DNA of 33,390 nt from Rhodocyclaceae bacterium (lineage in GTDB: Bacteria; Pseudomonadota; Gammaproteobacteria; Burkholderiales; Rhodocyclaceae). A program made the translations under genes and the position numbers. Under the pieces are notes generated by a model. That model saw only the letters and a program-made list of their open reading frames with translations, had not been told where the DNA came from and ran no database searches. The DNA is taken from the NCBI GenBank assembly GCA_016791145.1, contig JAEUNJ010000292.1, positions 1 to 33,390 on the forward strand, given 5' to 3'. This document shows positions 1 to 6,793 of this stretch, piece by piece. How positions within the stretch are numbered: the first letter of the stretch is position 1; each line of letters starts with the position of its first letter.

Positions 1-37
1 TGCCTTCCTCCGCTGCGATCATGGTCGGAATATTGCT

Positions 38-124
38 TGGTGCCGGGAGAGGGACTCGAACCCTCACAGTGTCGCCACCGGCGGATTTTGAGTCCGCTGC
101 GTCTACCGATTCCGCCATCCCGGC
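38..124 (-). tRNA. tRNA-Leu (anticodon CAA), CCA encoded
   Basis: Read on the minus strand, the acceptor stem GCCGGGA pairs with TCCCGGC, followed by discriminator A and an encoded CCA (38-40). The D arm is GGCGGAATCGGTAGACGC. The anticodon stem GCGGA/TCCGC encloses the loop CTCAAAA, so the anticodon is CAA and it reads UUG. A long class II variable arm is followed by the T arm GAGGG-TTCGAGT-CCCTC. All arms pair, so this copy looks functional. A damaged second copy lies just upstream in the tRNA's own orientation, and the only promoter I can see lies beyond that copy. Confidence 0.96.
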
Positions 125-150
125 AGGGAGGCATTGCCAAATTCTTGGGG

Positions 151-286
151 CGGCGGATTTTGGCTCCGGCCGCCGCTTCGCGGCTTAACCCTCGCTTCGC
201 TCCGGTTAGCCTACGCCGCAACCGTCCGCGAGCGAACGGTTGTGAGTCCGCTGCGTCTACCGATTCCGCCATCCCGGCAGGGAGGC
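151..286 (-). pseudogene. Interrupted, truncated second copy of tRNA-Leu(CAA)
   Basis: Positions 243-286 repeat 89-132 exactly (44 bp). They carry the acceptor 5' strand, D arm and 5' anticodon stem of the tRNA-Leu plus 8 bp of 5' flank. Positions 151-162 repeat 79-90 and carry the 3' anticodon stem and most of the loop. Between them is an 80-bp insert (163-242), and the dinucleotide tg (anticodon bases C34 and A35) is present on both sides of it. Beyond the anticodon stem no variable arm, T arm or 3' acceptor strand remains, so the copy cannot fold as a tRNA. This is a duplication followed by insertion and loss of the 3' half, or a rearrangement that produced all of these together. Confidence 0.85.
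163..242. repeat. 80-bp hairpin-rich insert in the anticodon of the broken tRNA-Leu copy
   Basis: The insert holds three inverted repeats: GCCGC-TTC-GCGGC (172-184), GGCTTAACC...GGTTAGCC (182-211) and CAACCGT...ACGGTTG (219-242). It has no coding capacity of note and no transposase. Length, palindromy and a possible 2-bp TG duplication suggest a REP- or MITE-like element moved by an enzyme encoded elsewhere. I see no second copy in the window, so mobility is inference. Confidence 0.5.
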
Positions 287-324
287 TGGCCACCGTAGAA
301 TGGCCGGCCTTCGCGAAGGCGCGC

Positions 325-353
325 ATTATCCGACAAATCCACCATGCCCACAA
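325..353 (-). promoter_or_regulatory. Possible promoter for the tRNA-Leu pair
   Basis: On the minus strand TTGTGG (353-348) and GATAAT (330-325) are 17 bp apart, and the bases after the -10 are GC-rich, as is usual for stringently controlled tRNA promoters. The predicted start lies about 40 nt before the broken tRNA copy. The -35 element falls inside the first codons of the divergent esterase gene. Nothing comparable precedes the intact copy, so it may depend on read-through. Confidence 0.4.
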
Positions 354-1303
354 CCAAGCTGGATCCTCAGGCCGCCGCCTTCCTGCGCCGGCTGGAGCGG
401 CCGGGCGCCACGCCCTACCACTTGCTTCCGGTGGAGGCCCAGCGGGCCGCGACGGAGAAGATGACATGCGCGTTCCGCCCGCCGGCGCCCGAGGTCGCGG
501 CCGCCGAGGATGGGCGCATGGCGCGGCCGCCGGAAAGGGGCGGCAGCCTGCCATATCGCCTTTACAGGCCCCTGGACAGCGATTTCTCGGAGCGCCTGCC
601 GGCCCTCGTCTGGTACCACGGCGGTGGCTGGACGGTGGGAAGCATCGCGCTCTACGACGTGCTGTGCCGGCAGATCTGCAACCTTTCCGGCTGCGCAGTC
701 GTCTCGGTGGGCTACCGGCTGGCGCCGGAGCATCCCTTCCCGGCGGCGCCGGATGACGCCCTGTTCGCCTTCGACTGGGTCCATGAGCATGCGCCGCGCC
801 TGGGCGTGGATGGAGGGCGGGTGGCGGTCGGCGGCGACTCGGCCGGGGGGAACCTGGCCGCCGTGACGGCGCTGGCCTGCCGGGACCGGGGTGGCGCCGC
901 GCCGGCCTTCCAGTTGCTCGTCTATCCGAGCACGGACCAGCGGGGGGTAGGCGAGTCCCACCGCCGGTATGCGGACGGCCTGCTGCTGACCCAGGAGACG
1001 CTGGCTGCCTTCCGTCGGAACTATCTGCCCGATCCCGGCGACCATGGGCACTGGCGGGCTTCGCCCCTGCTCGCGGGCAGCCTGGCGGGGCTGCCGCCGG
1101 CCCTGGTGCTGACGGCGAGCCACGACCCGCTGGTGGACGACTGCCGCAATTACGCCGAAAGGCTGCGGCGCGACGGCGTGCCGGTGAGCTATTCGGAGTA
1201 CCCGGGGCAGATCCACAGCTTCTTCGTCCTCGGCGGGATCATGGACGCCGCCAACCGGGCGGTGGAGGAGGCCGCCCGGGCGCTGGCTCAGGCGCTCTTC
1301 TGA
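344..1303 (+). CDS. Alpha/beta hydrolase, hormone-sensitive-lipase (type IV) esterase
   Basis: A 319-residue cytoplasmic esterase or lipase of the HSL family, which hydrolyses short- to medium-chain carboxylic esters; the natural substrate is unknown. The oxyanion-hole motif HGGGW is at residues 92-96 and the nucleophile motif GDSAGG has Ser166. The likely acid is Asp261 (HDPLVDD) and the base is His291 (GQIHSFF), so the triad is complete and correctly ordered. Length is normal for the family and there is no signal peptide. The ATG has no clear Shine-Dalgarno sequence, but it is the only start that leaves the cap region intact. The 3' end overlaps the convergent NnrS-like gene by 16 bp. There is no functional link to denitrification beyond proximity. 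Confidence 0.88.
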   Translation: MPTTKLDPQAAAFLRRLERPGATPYHLLPVEAQRAATEKMTCAFRPPAPEVAAAEDGRMARPPERGGSLPYRLYRPLDSDFSERLPALVWYHGGGWTVGSIALYDVLCRQICNLSGCAVVSVGYRLAPEHPFPAAPDDALFAFDWVHEHAPRLGVDGGRVAVGGDSAGGNLAAVTALACRDRGGAAPAFQLLVYPSTDQRGVGESHRRYADGLLLTQETLAAFRRNYLPDPGDHGHWRASPLLAGSLAGLPPALVLTASHDPLVDDCRNYAERLRRDGVPVSYSEYPGQIHSFFVLGGIMDAANRAVEEAARALAQALF

Positions 1304-2403
1304 AACCGCCCCCGCACGACGCTGCCGATCGTCATCACCAGGAACAGGAGGAGCGCGAGGGCATTGCCTGCGCCGCCCAGGGCCCGCCATCCGTGGTTCC
1401 CTGCCAGGTCCCCGGCGAGGCGGACGGCCAGGGTCAGGTGCAGCAGCGACAGGTGGCCGTAGAACAGCGGAGAGTAGGGAACCGGCGTGCGCAGCACGGC
1501 CGGAAAGATGATCGGGGCATGGCCGAAGACCATGGCGAAGACGAAGCCCAGCATCGCCGCATGGAGGGCCGCGTCGTACAGGAGGCCCCCGGGATCGGCG
1601 AAGGGGAGGAGGAGCCCGGCCGCCGCCAGCCACAGGTAGCCGCCCATGAGGCTCACGGCGACGAACCGGGTGAGGCCGCGCGCCCCCAGGTTGCGGCGGG
1701 CGATGTCCTGGCGACCCAGCCACAGGGCGAGCAGGAAGAGCCCCGCCCCGAGGGCCGCCGCTCCCGGCCGCCACAGGATAGGCAGCAGCGCGGCGCCCGC
1801 CAGGACCAGGGTGACCGGAAGGTGGAACAGGCGTGCCGCGCGTGGCGAGGGTGGCAACAGGCGGGACATCTCCTGGCGTTCGCCGGCGATGGTCAGGACC
1901 AGGAAGGCGAGCCAGCCGCCGACCACGGCGGGGACCGGCAATCCCGCCAGCCAGGCCGCATGGGCGGCGCAGGCGGCCAGGGCGCCGTACAGCGGCGGCA
2001 ACAGCCAGGGGGCCCGCTGGCGGCGGTGGAACTGCCAGGCCAGCAGCGCCAGGCCCGCCGCGCCGGCCAGGAGCAGGCCCCCGGCTGCCGCCGGGGGGGC
2101 GCCGGCGAGCAGGAGGACGCCGCCCAGGCCGGAACACAGGGGCGCCAGGTAACCCGGGAGGTGGCCGGCCGCCACGGCCCGTTCCAGGCCGATCACCGTG
2201 CCGAAGAATGCCGCGACCATCAGGGGACCGTGGAAGGCCAGTGCCGCATCCATGGGCATCGCCGCGGGCAGCGGCGGGTTGAGCCCCAGGCGCGCCAGTC
2301 CGCCCAGGATGGCCAGGATCAGGGCTGCGAAGCCGAGGACGAGCAGGGGTATCCGGGCGGGCGGCGGCAAGTCCGGTCGCCGGAGCGGGAGGTCACCAGC
2401 CAA
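1288..2403 (-). CDS. NnrS-like polytopic membrane protein
   Basis: A 371-residue, very hydrophobic protein with roughly ten to twelve predicted membrane segments and short loops. It carries conserved-looking His motifs (AFHGPLMVAAFFG near residue 57 and FGHAPIIFP near residue 297) and GERQEMSRL. These resemble the NnrS group, membrane heme/copper proteins linked to nitric-oxide stress and denitrification, though I am not certain of the family. It is the last gene of the nirE operon. Its TTG start at 2403 overlaps the end of the MIP18-family gene by 11 bp, which implies translational coupling. No other in-frame start precedes the first membrane segment. A role in handling nitrite reduction products is inferred from context only. 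Confidence 0.7.
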   Translation of the reverse strand: MAGDLPLRRPDLPPPARIPLLVLGFAALILAILGGLARLGLNPPLPAAMPMDAALAFHGPLMVAAFFGTVIGLERAVAAGHLPGYLAPLCSGLGGVLLLAGAPPAAAGGLLLAGAAGLALLAWQFHRRQRAPWLLPPLYGALAACAAHAAWLAGLPVPAVVGGWLAFLVLTIAGERQEMSRLLPPSPRAARLFHLPVTLVLAGAALLPILWRPGAAALGAGLFLLALWLGRQDIARRNLGARGLTRFVAVSLMGGYLWLAAAGLLLPFADPGGLLYDAALHAAMLGFVFAMVFGHAPIIFPAVLRTPVPYSPLFYGHLSLLHLTLAVRLAGDLAGNHGWRALGGAGNALALLLFLVMTIGSVVRGRFQKSA

Positions 2404-2698
2404 GGTGCTTTTTCGCCTGGTCCGACATGCACTCCGGGGACCAGGGCGGATCCCAGACCAGATCCACCTGCACCGGCGTGCCGGGAGGAAGCGCCGCGGT
2501 CGCCGCCTCCCTTGCCTCCTCGGCGATCAGGCCTCCCGTGGGGCAGGCCGGCGAGGTCATGGTCATGGCGATCCGGCAGCCCCCCGGGCCGAGGACGATG
2601 TCGTAGACGAGGCCCAGGTCCACGATATTCACGCCGATCTCCGGGTCGGCGATCCGCGCCAGAGCCCGGCGGACCGCTTCCACCCGGGCGTCGCTCAC
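2393..2698 (-). CDS. MIP18/DUF59-family metal-sulfur cluster assembly factor (SufT/PaaD-like)
   Basis: A 101-residue single-domain protein. It has the family motif DPEIGVNIVDLGLVYDI (residues 18-34) and the reactive-Cys loop MTSPACPTGG (Cys52). Relatives (SufT, PaaD, eukaryotic MIP18) help place Fe-S clusters in client enzymes. The GTG start at 2698 shares GTGA with the nirE stop, and the 3' end overlaps the NnrS-like gene, so the three genes form one coupled operon. A plausible client is an Fe-S enzyme of heme d1 synthesis or denitrification, such as NirJ, but that is inference. The length is typical of a stand-alone DUF59 protein. Confidence 0.88.
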   Translation of the reverse strand: MSDARVEAVRRALARIADPEIGVNIVDLGLVYDIVLGPGGCRIAMTMTSPACPTGGLIAEEAREAATAALPPGTPVQVDLVWDPPWSPECMSDQAKKHLGW

Positions 2699-3432
2699 GG
2701 CCGGAACCAGGCCAGGCGCTCGCGCAGGGAAACCACCGAACCGACCACGATCAGGGCTGGCGGCGCGAAGCGCGCGGCCTCCGCCTGCGCCGGCAACGTG
2801 CCCAGGGTGGCCGCCAGGACCTGCTGGTCCGGGCGGGTCGCATTGCGCACCAGGGCCGCCGGAGTGTCCGGCGGCATGCCGTGGGCGGTCAGCCGTTCGC
2901 AGATGACCGGCAGCGCGCCCATGCCCATGTAGATCACGACCGTCTGGTGGGGCCGCGCCAGGGCCGGCCAGTCCAGGTTCACCGTGCCGTCCTTGAGGTG
3001 TCCGGTGACGAAGACGCAGGACTGGGCGTGTTCCCGGTGGGTCAGCGGAATGCCCGCGTAGGCGGCCATTCCCGAGGCGGCCGTGATCCCGGGCACCACC
3101 TCGAAGGGAATTCCGCTGGCGGCCAGCTCCTCGATTTCCTCTCCGCCACGGCCGAAGATGAAGGGGTCGCCCCCCTTCAGGCGGACGATGGTGCCGTGGC
3201 GGGCGGCCAGTTTTACCAGCAGGGCGTTGATTTCCTGTTGGGGCAGGGTATGGTTGCCCGCCTCCTTGCCGGCGTAGATGCGCTCCGCCGTCGGTGAGGC
3301 CAGGTCCAGGATGTCCGGACCCACCAGGTGATCGTAGACGATGGCGTCGGCGACGCGGATCAGGCGGGCGGCTTTCAGGGTCAGCAGTTCCGGGTCGCCG
3401 GGGCCGGCGCCGACCAGATAGACGGTACTCAT
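2695..3432 (-). CDS. nirE: Uroporphyrinogen-III C-methyltransferase (SUMT) of heme d1 synthesis
   Basis: A 245-residue SUMT that adds two SAM methyl groups to uroporphyrinogen III, giving precorrin-2, the entry point to siroheme and heme d1. The class III methyltransferase motifs are clear: VGAGPGDPELLTLKA (residues 7-21), RLKGGDPFIFGRGGEE (84-99) and VVPGITAASGMA (112-123). It has only the methyltransferase domain, without the CysG dehydrogenase/chelatase half. The ATG at 3432 places the P-loop at the usual distance; an upstream in-frame extension of 36 residues lacks family character. It is divergent from nirS across a 187-bp intergenic region holding a DNR-type box, which is why I name it nirE rather than cobA. 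Confidence 0.9.
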   Translation of the reverse strand: MSTVYLVGAGPGDPELLTLKAARLIRVADAIVYDHLVGPDILDLASPTAERIYAGKEAGNHTLPQQEINALLVKLAARHGTIVRLKGGDPFIFGRGGEEIEELAASGIPFEVVPGITAASGMAAYAGIPLTHREHAQSCVFVTGHLKDGTVNLDWPALARPHQTVVIYMGMGALPVICERLTAHGMPPDTPAALVRNATRPDQQVLAATLGTLPAQAEAARFAPPALIVVGSVVSLRERLAWFRP

Positions 3433-3489
3433 GGGCGCGAATGGTGACCGGCCGGGTGCGCCCTCGTCAACCGCGAGTTTGCGCCCGGG

Positions 3490-3503
3490 TTGACGTCCGT
3501 CAA
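3490..3503. promoter_or_regulatory. FNR/DNR-type box between nirE and nirS
   Basis: TTGACGTCCGTCAA is a perfect 5-bp inverted repeat with a 4-nt spacer, matching the TTGAY-N4-RTCAA pattern of CRP/FNR regulators of denitrification. If it sits at -41.5, nirS transcription would start near 3538, with the weak -10 GAATCT at 3526-3531. The site may also serve nirE on the other strand, where a TTGACG at 3470-3465 offers a -35. Confidence 0.82.
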
Positions 3504-3619
3504 GGAAATCGGGACCCGGGTAGCAGAATCTGCCGGGCAACGCGCGTCAGGGGGCCGTCAGTCTCCGCGCCGGGGAGTTCGAAAGTCTGGAATCCATCAA
3601 CTGTGGAGAGGGGAAACTG

Positions 3620-5311
3620 ATGAAACGCAAGCAATACATGCAAGTCCTGCGCCTGGCTGCCCTGCCGCTGGCCATGGGAGCCCTGTTCGGCACCGCGTCC
3701 GCCCAGGACGCCACGGCCCCGGCCATGACGCCTGACGAGAAGGCGACCGCGAAGAAGATCTACTTCGAGCGTTGCGCCGGCTGCCACGGCGTGCTGCGCA
3801 AGGGCGCCACGGGCAAGAACCTGGAACCCCACTGGACCAAGAAACTGCCCGACGGCACCGTTCAGGAAGGCGGCACCCTCAAGCTCGGCGCCAATCGCCT
3901 GGAGAAGATCATCGCCTACGGCACCGAAGGCGGCATGGTCAACTTCGACGACATCCTGACGAAGGAAGAGATCGCCCTGATGACCAAGTACATCCAGAAC
4001 GTGCCGGATGTACCGCCCGAGTACAGCTTCAAGGAGACGATGGACTCCTGGAAGGTGATCGTCCCGGTCGACCAGCGGCCGAAGAAGCAGATGAACAACT
4101 TCAACCTGAAGAACATGTTCTCCGTCACCCTGCGTGACACGGGTGAAGTGGCGCTGATCGACGGCGACACCAAGGAAATCCGCTCCATCGTCAAGACCGG
4201 TTACGCGGTGCACATCTCGCGCCTGTCCAAGTCCGGCCGCTACGTCTACGTGATTGGCCGCGACGGGCGCCTGTCCCTGATCGACCTGTGGATGGAGAAG
4301 CCCGCGGTGGTCGCCGAGCTCAAAGTCGGCTTCGACGCCCGTTCCGTCGATACGTCCAAGTTCAAGGGCTACGACGACAAGTACGCGATCGCCGGTTCCT
4401 ACTGGCCGCCCCAGTACGTGATCATGGACGGCGACACCCTGAAGCCCCTGAAGGTGGTTTCGACCCGCGGCATGACGGTGGACGGCGAGTACCATCCCGA
4501 GCCCCGCGTCGCGTCGATCGTCTCCTCCGAGATCAAGCCCGAGTGGGTGGTCAACATCAAGGAAACCGGCCAGATCCTGCTGGTGGACTACAGCGACATC
4601 AAGAACCTGAAGACCACCACCATCGAGTCGGCCAAGTTCCTGCACGACGGTGGCTGGGACGCGACCAAGCGCTACTTCCTCGTGGCCGCCAACGCCTCGC
4701 ACAAGATCGCAGCGGTCGACACCAAGACCGGCAAGCTCGCCGCGCTGGTCAACACCGCCAAGATTCCGCATCCGGGCCGGGGCGCCAATTTCATCTCCAA
4801 GGCCCACGGTCCGGTCTGGGCTACCGGCCACCTCGGCGCCGATGTCATCACGCTGATCGGCACGCCGAACGACAAGTACCCGCAGTACAAGGGCAATCAC
4901 TGGAAGGTGGTGCAGGAAGTCAAGCACATCGGCGCCGGCAACCTGTTCGTCAAGACCCACCCGAAGTCCAAGCACTTCTGGGCGGACGCGCCCCAGAACC
5001 CGGAGCGCGCGGTCGCCGAGTCGGTCGCAGTGTGGGACATCAACGACTTCTCCAAGCCCAAGGCCGTGCTCAACGTGGCCAAGGATTCCGGTCTGCCCGA
5101 GACCAAGGCGATCCGCCGCGCGGTGCATCCGGAGTACAGCGCCGACGGCAAGGAAGTCTGGATCTCGTTGTGGGGCGGCAAGACCGACCAGTCGGCGATC
5201 GTGGTCTATGACGATGCCACGCTGAAGGTGAAGAAGGTGATCACCGATCCGAAGATGATCACCCCGACCGGCAAGTTCAACGTCTACAACACGCAGCACG
5301 ACATCTACTAA
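3620..5311 (+). CDS. nirS: Cytochrome cd1 nitrite reductase, NO-forming
   Basis: A periplasmic 563-residue reductase that converts nitrite to nitric oxide, the defining step of denitrification. Residues 1-29 form a signal peptide ending AQD. The N-terminal cytochrome c domain has CAGCH (52-56) for heme c. The C-terminal eight-bladed propeller binds heme d1, with the axial His198 in HISRLSKSGRY. The two active-site histidines appear as His342 (FLHDGGWD) and His384 (PHPGRGANF), 42 residues apart as I recall for the Pseudomonas enzyme. The end, PTGKFNVYNTQHDIY, is typical. GGAGAGGGGAAA precedes the ATG as ribosome binding site. It is transcribed alone from the box at 3490 and closed by a terminator. 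One loop reads FISKAHGPVW, where I recall FVHPKYGPVW. Confidence 0.98.
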   Translation: MKRKQYMQVLRLAALPLAMGALFGTASAQDATAPAMTPDEKATAKKIYFERCAGCHGVLRKGATGKNLEPHWTKKLPDGTVQEGGTLKLGANRLEKIIAYGTEGGMVNFDDILTKEEIALMTKYIQNVPDVPPEYSFKETMDSWKVIVPVDQRPKKQMNNFNLKNMFSVTLRDTGEVALIDGDTKEIRSIVKTGYAVHISRLSKSGRYVYVIGRDGRLSLIDLWMEKPAVVAELKVGFDARSVDTSKFKGYDDKYAIAGSYWPPQYVIMDGDTLKPLKVVSTRGMTVDGEYHPEPRVASIVSSEIKPEWVVNIKETGQILLVDYSDIKNLKTTTIESAKFLHDGGWDATKRYFLVAANASHKIAAVDTKTGKLAALVNTAKIPHPGRGANFISKAHGPVWATGHLGADVITLIGTPNDKYPQYKGNHWKVVQEVKHIGAGNLFVKTHPKSKHFWADAPQNPERAVAESVAVWDINDFSKPKAVLNVAKDSGLPETKAIRRAVHPEYSADGKEVWISLWGGKTDQSAIVVYDDATLKVKKVITDPKMITPTGKFNVYNTQHDIY

Positions 5312-5331
5312 ACTGCGCTTCACCCGGGCAG

Positions 5332-5360
5332 GGGCCGCCTCGGCGGCCCTTGTCTTTTCT
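5332..5360 (+). terminator. Rho-independent terminator of nirS
   Basis: GGGCCGC (5332-5338) pairs with GCGGCCC (5343-5349) around the loop CTCG and is followed by the T-rich TTGTCTTTTCT. It lies 20 bp past the nirS stop and abuts the DNR-type box of the next transcription unit. Confidence 0.85.
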
Positions 5361-5373
5361 TGAGTCTCGTCAA
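5360..5373. promoter_or_regulatory. FNR/DNR-type box before the cytochrome c-552 gene
   Basis: TTGAGTCTCGTCAA fits the TTGAC-N4-GTCAA pattern with one mismatch. The hexamer TACGAT (5396-5401), a good -10 match, lies 22 nt beyond the box, exactly where a class II FNR-type promoter would place it. The predicted transcript start is near 5408. Confidence 0.75.
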
Positions 5374-5434
5374 GGTGCATCGGGGGGACGGAAACTACGA
5401 TGCCCGCATGACAACGCCCGCCAAGGAGCCTCAC

Positions 5435-6298
5435 ATGAAACAGAAGTTGCTCGCCTCTTCCCTCGCCGCCCTGCTGGCCATGGCCGCCGGCGGCGCCATC
5501 GCCGCGCCCGACTGGAGCAAGGCCCCCGGCAAGAAGATCGTTGTCTTCTATCCGGGCGTGTCTCCCATCGAATGGATCACCAAGGGCACGGAACACGGTG
5601 GTGCCAAGGGCCTCAGGAAGGGCGAGAGCTGTGCCTCCTGCCATGATGAGGAGGCCGCCGACATGGGCAAGAAGATGGTCACTGGCCAGAAGCTCGAGCC
5701 GAACGTGATCAAGGGCAAGGCTGCCGCGATCCCCGTCACCGTGCAGGCCGCGAACGACGGCACCAACCTCTACCTGCGCTTCACCTGGAAGCAGCCCGCC
5801 GGCGGCGCCGACAAGATGGACAAGGACAACCAGGTCAAGCTGGCGATCATGCTGGACGACAACAAGGTCGAGCGGGCCAACCTGTCCGGCTGCTGGGAGA
5901 CCTGCCACCAGGACGTCCGCACCATGCCCGAGGGCAACAAGGACAAGACCAAGTACGTGGCCGGCGGTTCCGCCTCCGGCAAGTTCTACGACCTGATGCA
6001 GTGGACCAGCAAGGCCAACAAGGGTCGCGACGGCCACGTGGCCGACAAGCGGATCATGGAGGGCGGCAAGGCCCTGGTCGAAGCGAAGGGCGAGAAGAAG
6101 GGCGACGAGTGGGTCGTGACCTTCACCCGGAAACTGGCAGGGGGGGGCGATGGCGACATCGCCATGGCCTCCGGCAAGACCTACAACTTCGGCTTCGCGA
6201 TCCACGACGACCACACCGAGGGACGCTATCACCATGTCTCCCTCGGCTATACCCTGGGCGTCGACGCCAAGGCCGACGTCACGGCGGCCAAGCAGTAA
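5435..6298 (+). CDS. nirB: Cytochrome c-552, NirB type (EB_dh-like heme domain)
   Basis: A 287-residue periplasmic cytochrome with a signal peptide (1-24, ending AIAAPDW). It resembles the c-552 of Pseudomonas stutzeri nir clusters and the heme domain of ethylbenzene/DMSO dehydrogenase gamma subunits; it probably passes electrons to NirS. The first heme site is CASCH (66-70). The second, GCWETCHQD, reads C153-WET-C157-H158, a CxxxCH rather than CxxCH spacing. The ATG at 5435 is chosen because it opens a proper signal peptide; the frame extends 25 codons upstream into the promoter. It has its own DNR-type box and is followed after 5 bp by a cupredoxin. The symbol follows denitrifier usage and is not the NADH nitrite reductase nirB. 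Confidence 0.82.
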   Translation: MKQKLLASSLAALLAMAAGGAIAAPDWSKAPGKKIVVFYPGVSPIEWITKGTEHGGAKGLRKGESCASCHDEEAADMGKKMVTGQKLEPNVIKGKAAAIPVTVQAANDGTNLYLRFTWKQPAGGADKMDKDNQVKLAIMLDDNKVERANLSGCWETCHQDVRTMPEGNKDKTKYVAGGSASGKFYDLMQWTSKANKGRDGHVADKRIMEGGKALVEAKGEKKGDEWVVTFTRKLAGGGDGDIAMASGKTYNFGFAIHDDHTEGRYHHVSLGYTLGVDAKADVTAAKQ

Positions 6299-6303
6299 GA
6301 CCC

Positions 6304-6639
6304 ATGCCCAGCCAAGCGACGCGGTGGGCGCCCCTGGCGCTCGCCGCGTTTCTTCTTTCCGGGCCGCCCAGCGTCCGGGCAGGGGAGGTCGTCGAGATCG
6401 GCATCCGCGAGTACCGGTACGATCCGCCGGTACTCAAGGTCCAGGTCGGCACCACGGTGCGCTGGGTGAACAACGAGAAGCGGGTCAGCCATTCGATCCT
6501 GTTCCTGGGCAGCGGCGGGTACGAATCCGACCGCATCTTTCCCGGCGAGACCTTCCAGCGCACCTTCGACCGGGCCGGGAAATACCCCTACACCTGCGGG
6601 CCGCATCCAGAGATGAAGGGCCACGTCGAGGTCGAATGA
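6304..6639 (+). CDS. Periplasmic cupredoxin (plastocyanin/azurin fold)
   Basis: A 111-residue single-domain blue-copper protein with an N-terminal signal peptide ending VRAGE (residues 1-27). The type 1 copper ligands are visible: His63 (RVSHSIL), Cys98, His101 and Met104 in YTCGPHPEM. It starts 5 bp after the cytochrome c-552 stop, so the two are co-transcribed from the box at 5360. By analogy with azurin and pseudoazurin in other denitrifiers it is probably an alternative electron donor to NirS; this is inferred from context. The ATG at 6304 gives the signal peptide; the frame is open further upstream but that part is antisense-like extension inside nirB. Confidence 0.88.
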   Translation: MPSQATRWAPLALAAFLLSGPPSVRAGEVVEIGIREYRYDPPVLKVQVGTTVRWVNNEKRVSHSILFLGSGGYESDRIFPGETFQRTFDRAGKYPYTCGPHPEMKGHVEVE

Positions 6640-6744
6640 CGCAGATGCCGCGACCCGGAGGTGCCCGGACCGCCCCGCAGCCCGGCGGCGGGTTGCGGAC
6701 CCCGGGCGGCAGCCGCGAGGCCCGGTCGGACCGAGGGCAGGCCG

Positions 6745-6758
6745 TTGACGCATGTCAA
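6745..6758. promoter_or_regulatory. FNR/DNR-type box before nirC
   Basis: TTGACGCATGTCAA is a perfect 5-bp inverted repeat with a 4-nt spacer, as in the nirS box. It lies 35 nt before the nirC ATG. A class II promoter here would have its -10 at GATGCT (6781-6786) and would start transcription next to the ATG. The 105 bp to its left, after the cupredoxin stop, show no other clear signal. Confidence 0.8.
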
Positions 6759-6793
6759 GGCGTCGCGGGGCTTGTCAAGGGATGCTTTCACCT

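Noticed and set aside
182..211. Integron attC site
   Set aside because: GCTTAAC and GTTAGCC resemble attC ends, but the second does not fit GTTRRRY, the length is too short and there is no integrase or cassette context.
163..242. Group I intron in the tRNA-Leu anticodon loop
   Set aside because: The position fits known tRNA introns, but 80 bp is far below the size of any group I intron I know, and the 3' half of the tRNA is missing, so splicing could not restore a tRNA.
3500..6235. Long open frame of over 900 codons antisense to nirS and nirB
   Set aside because: It covers two well-supported genes and a terminator, and its His/Asp/Val-rich product reflects GC-rich third positions. The same applies to long antisense frames at 326-2137, 1393-3297, 9584-12553 and 31037-33067.
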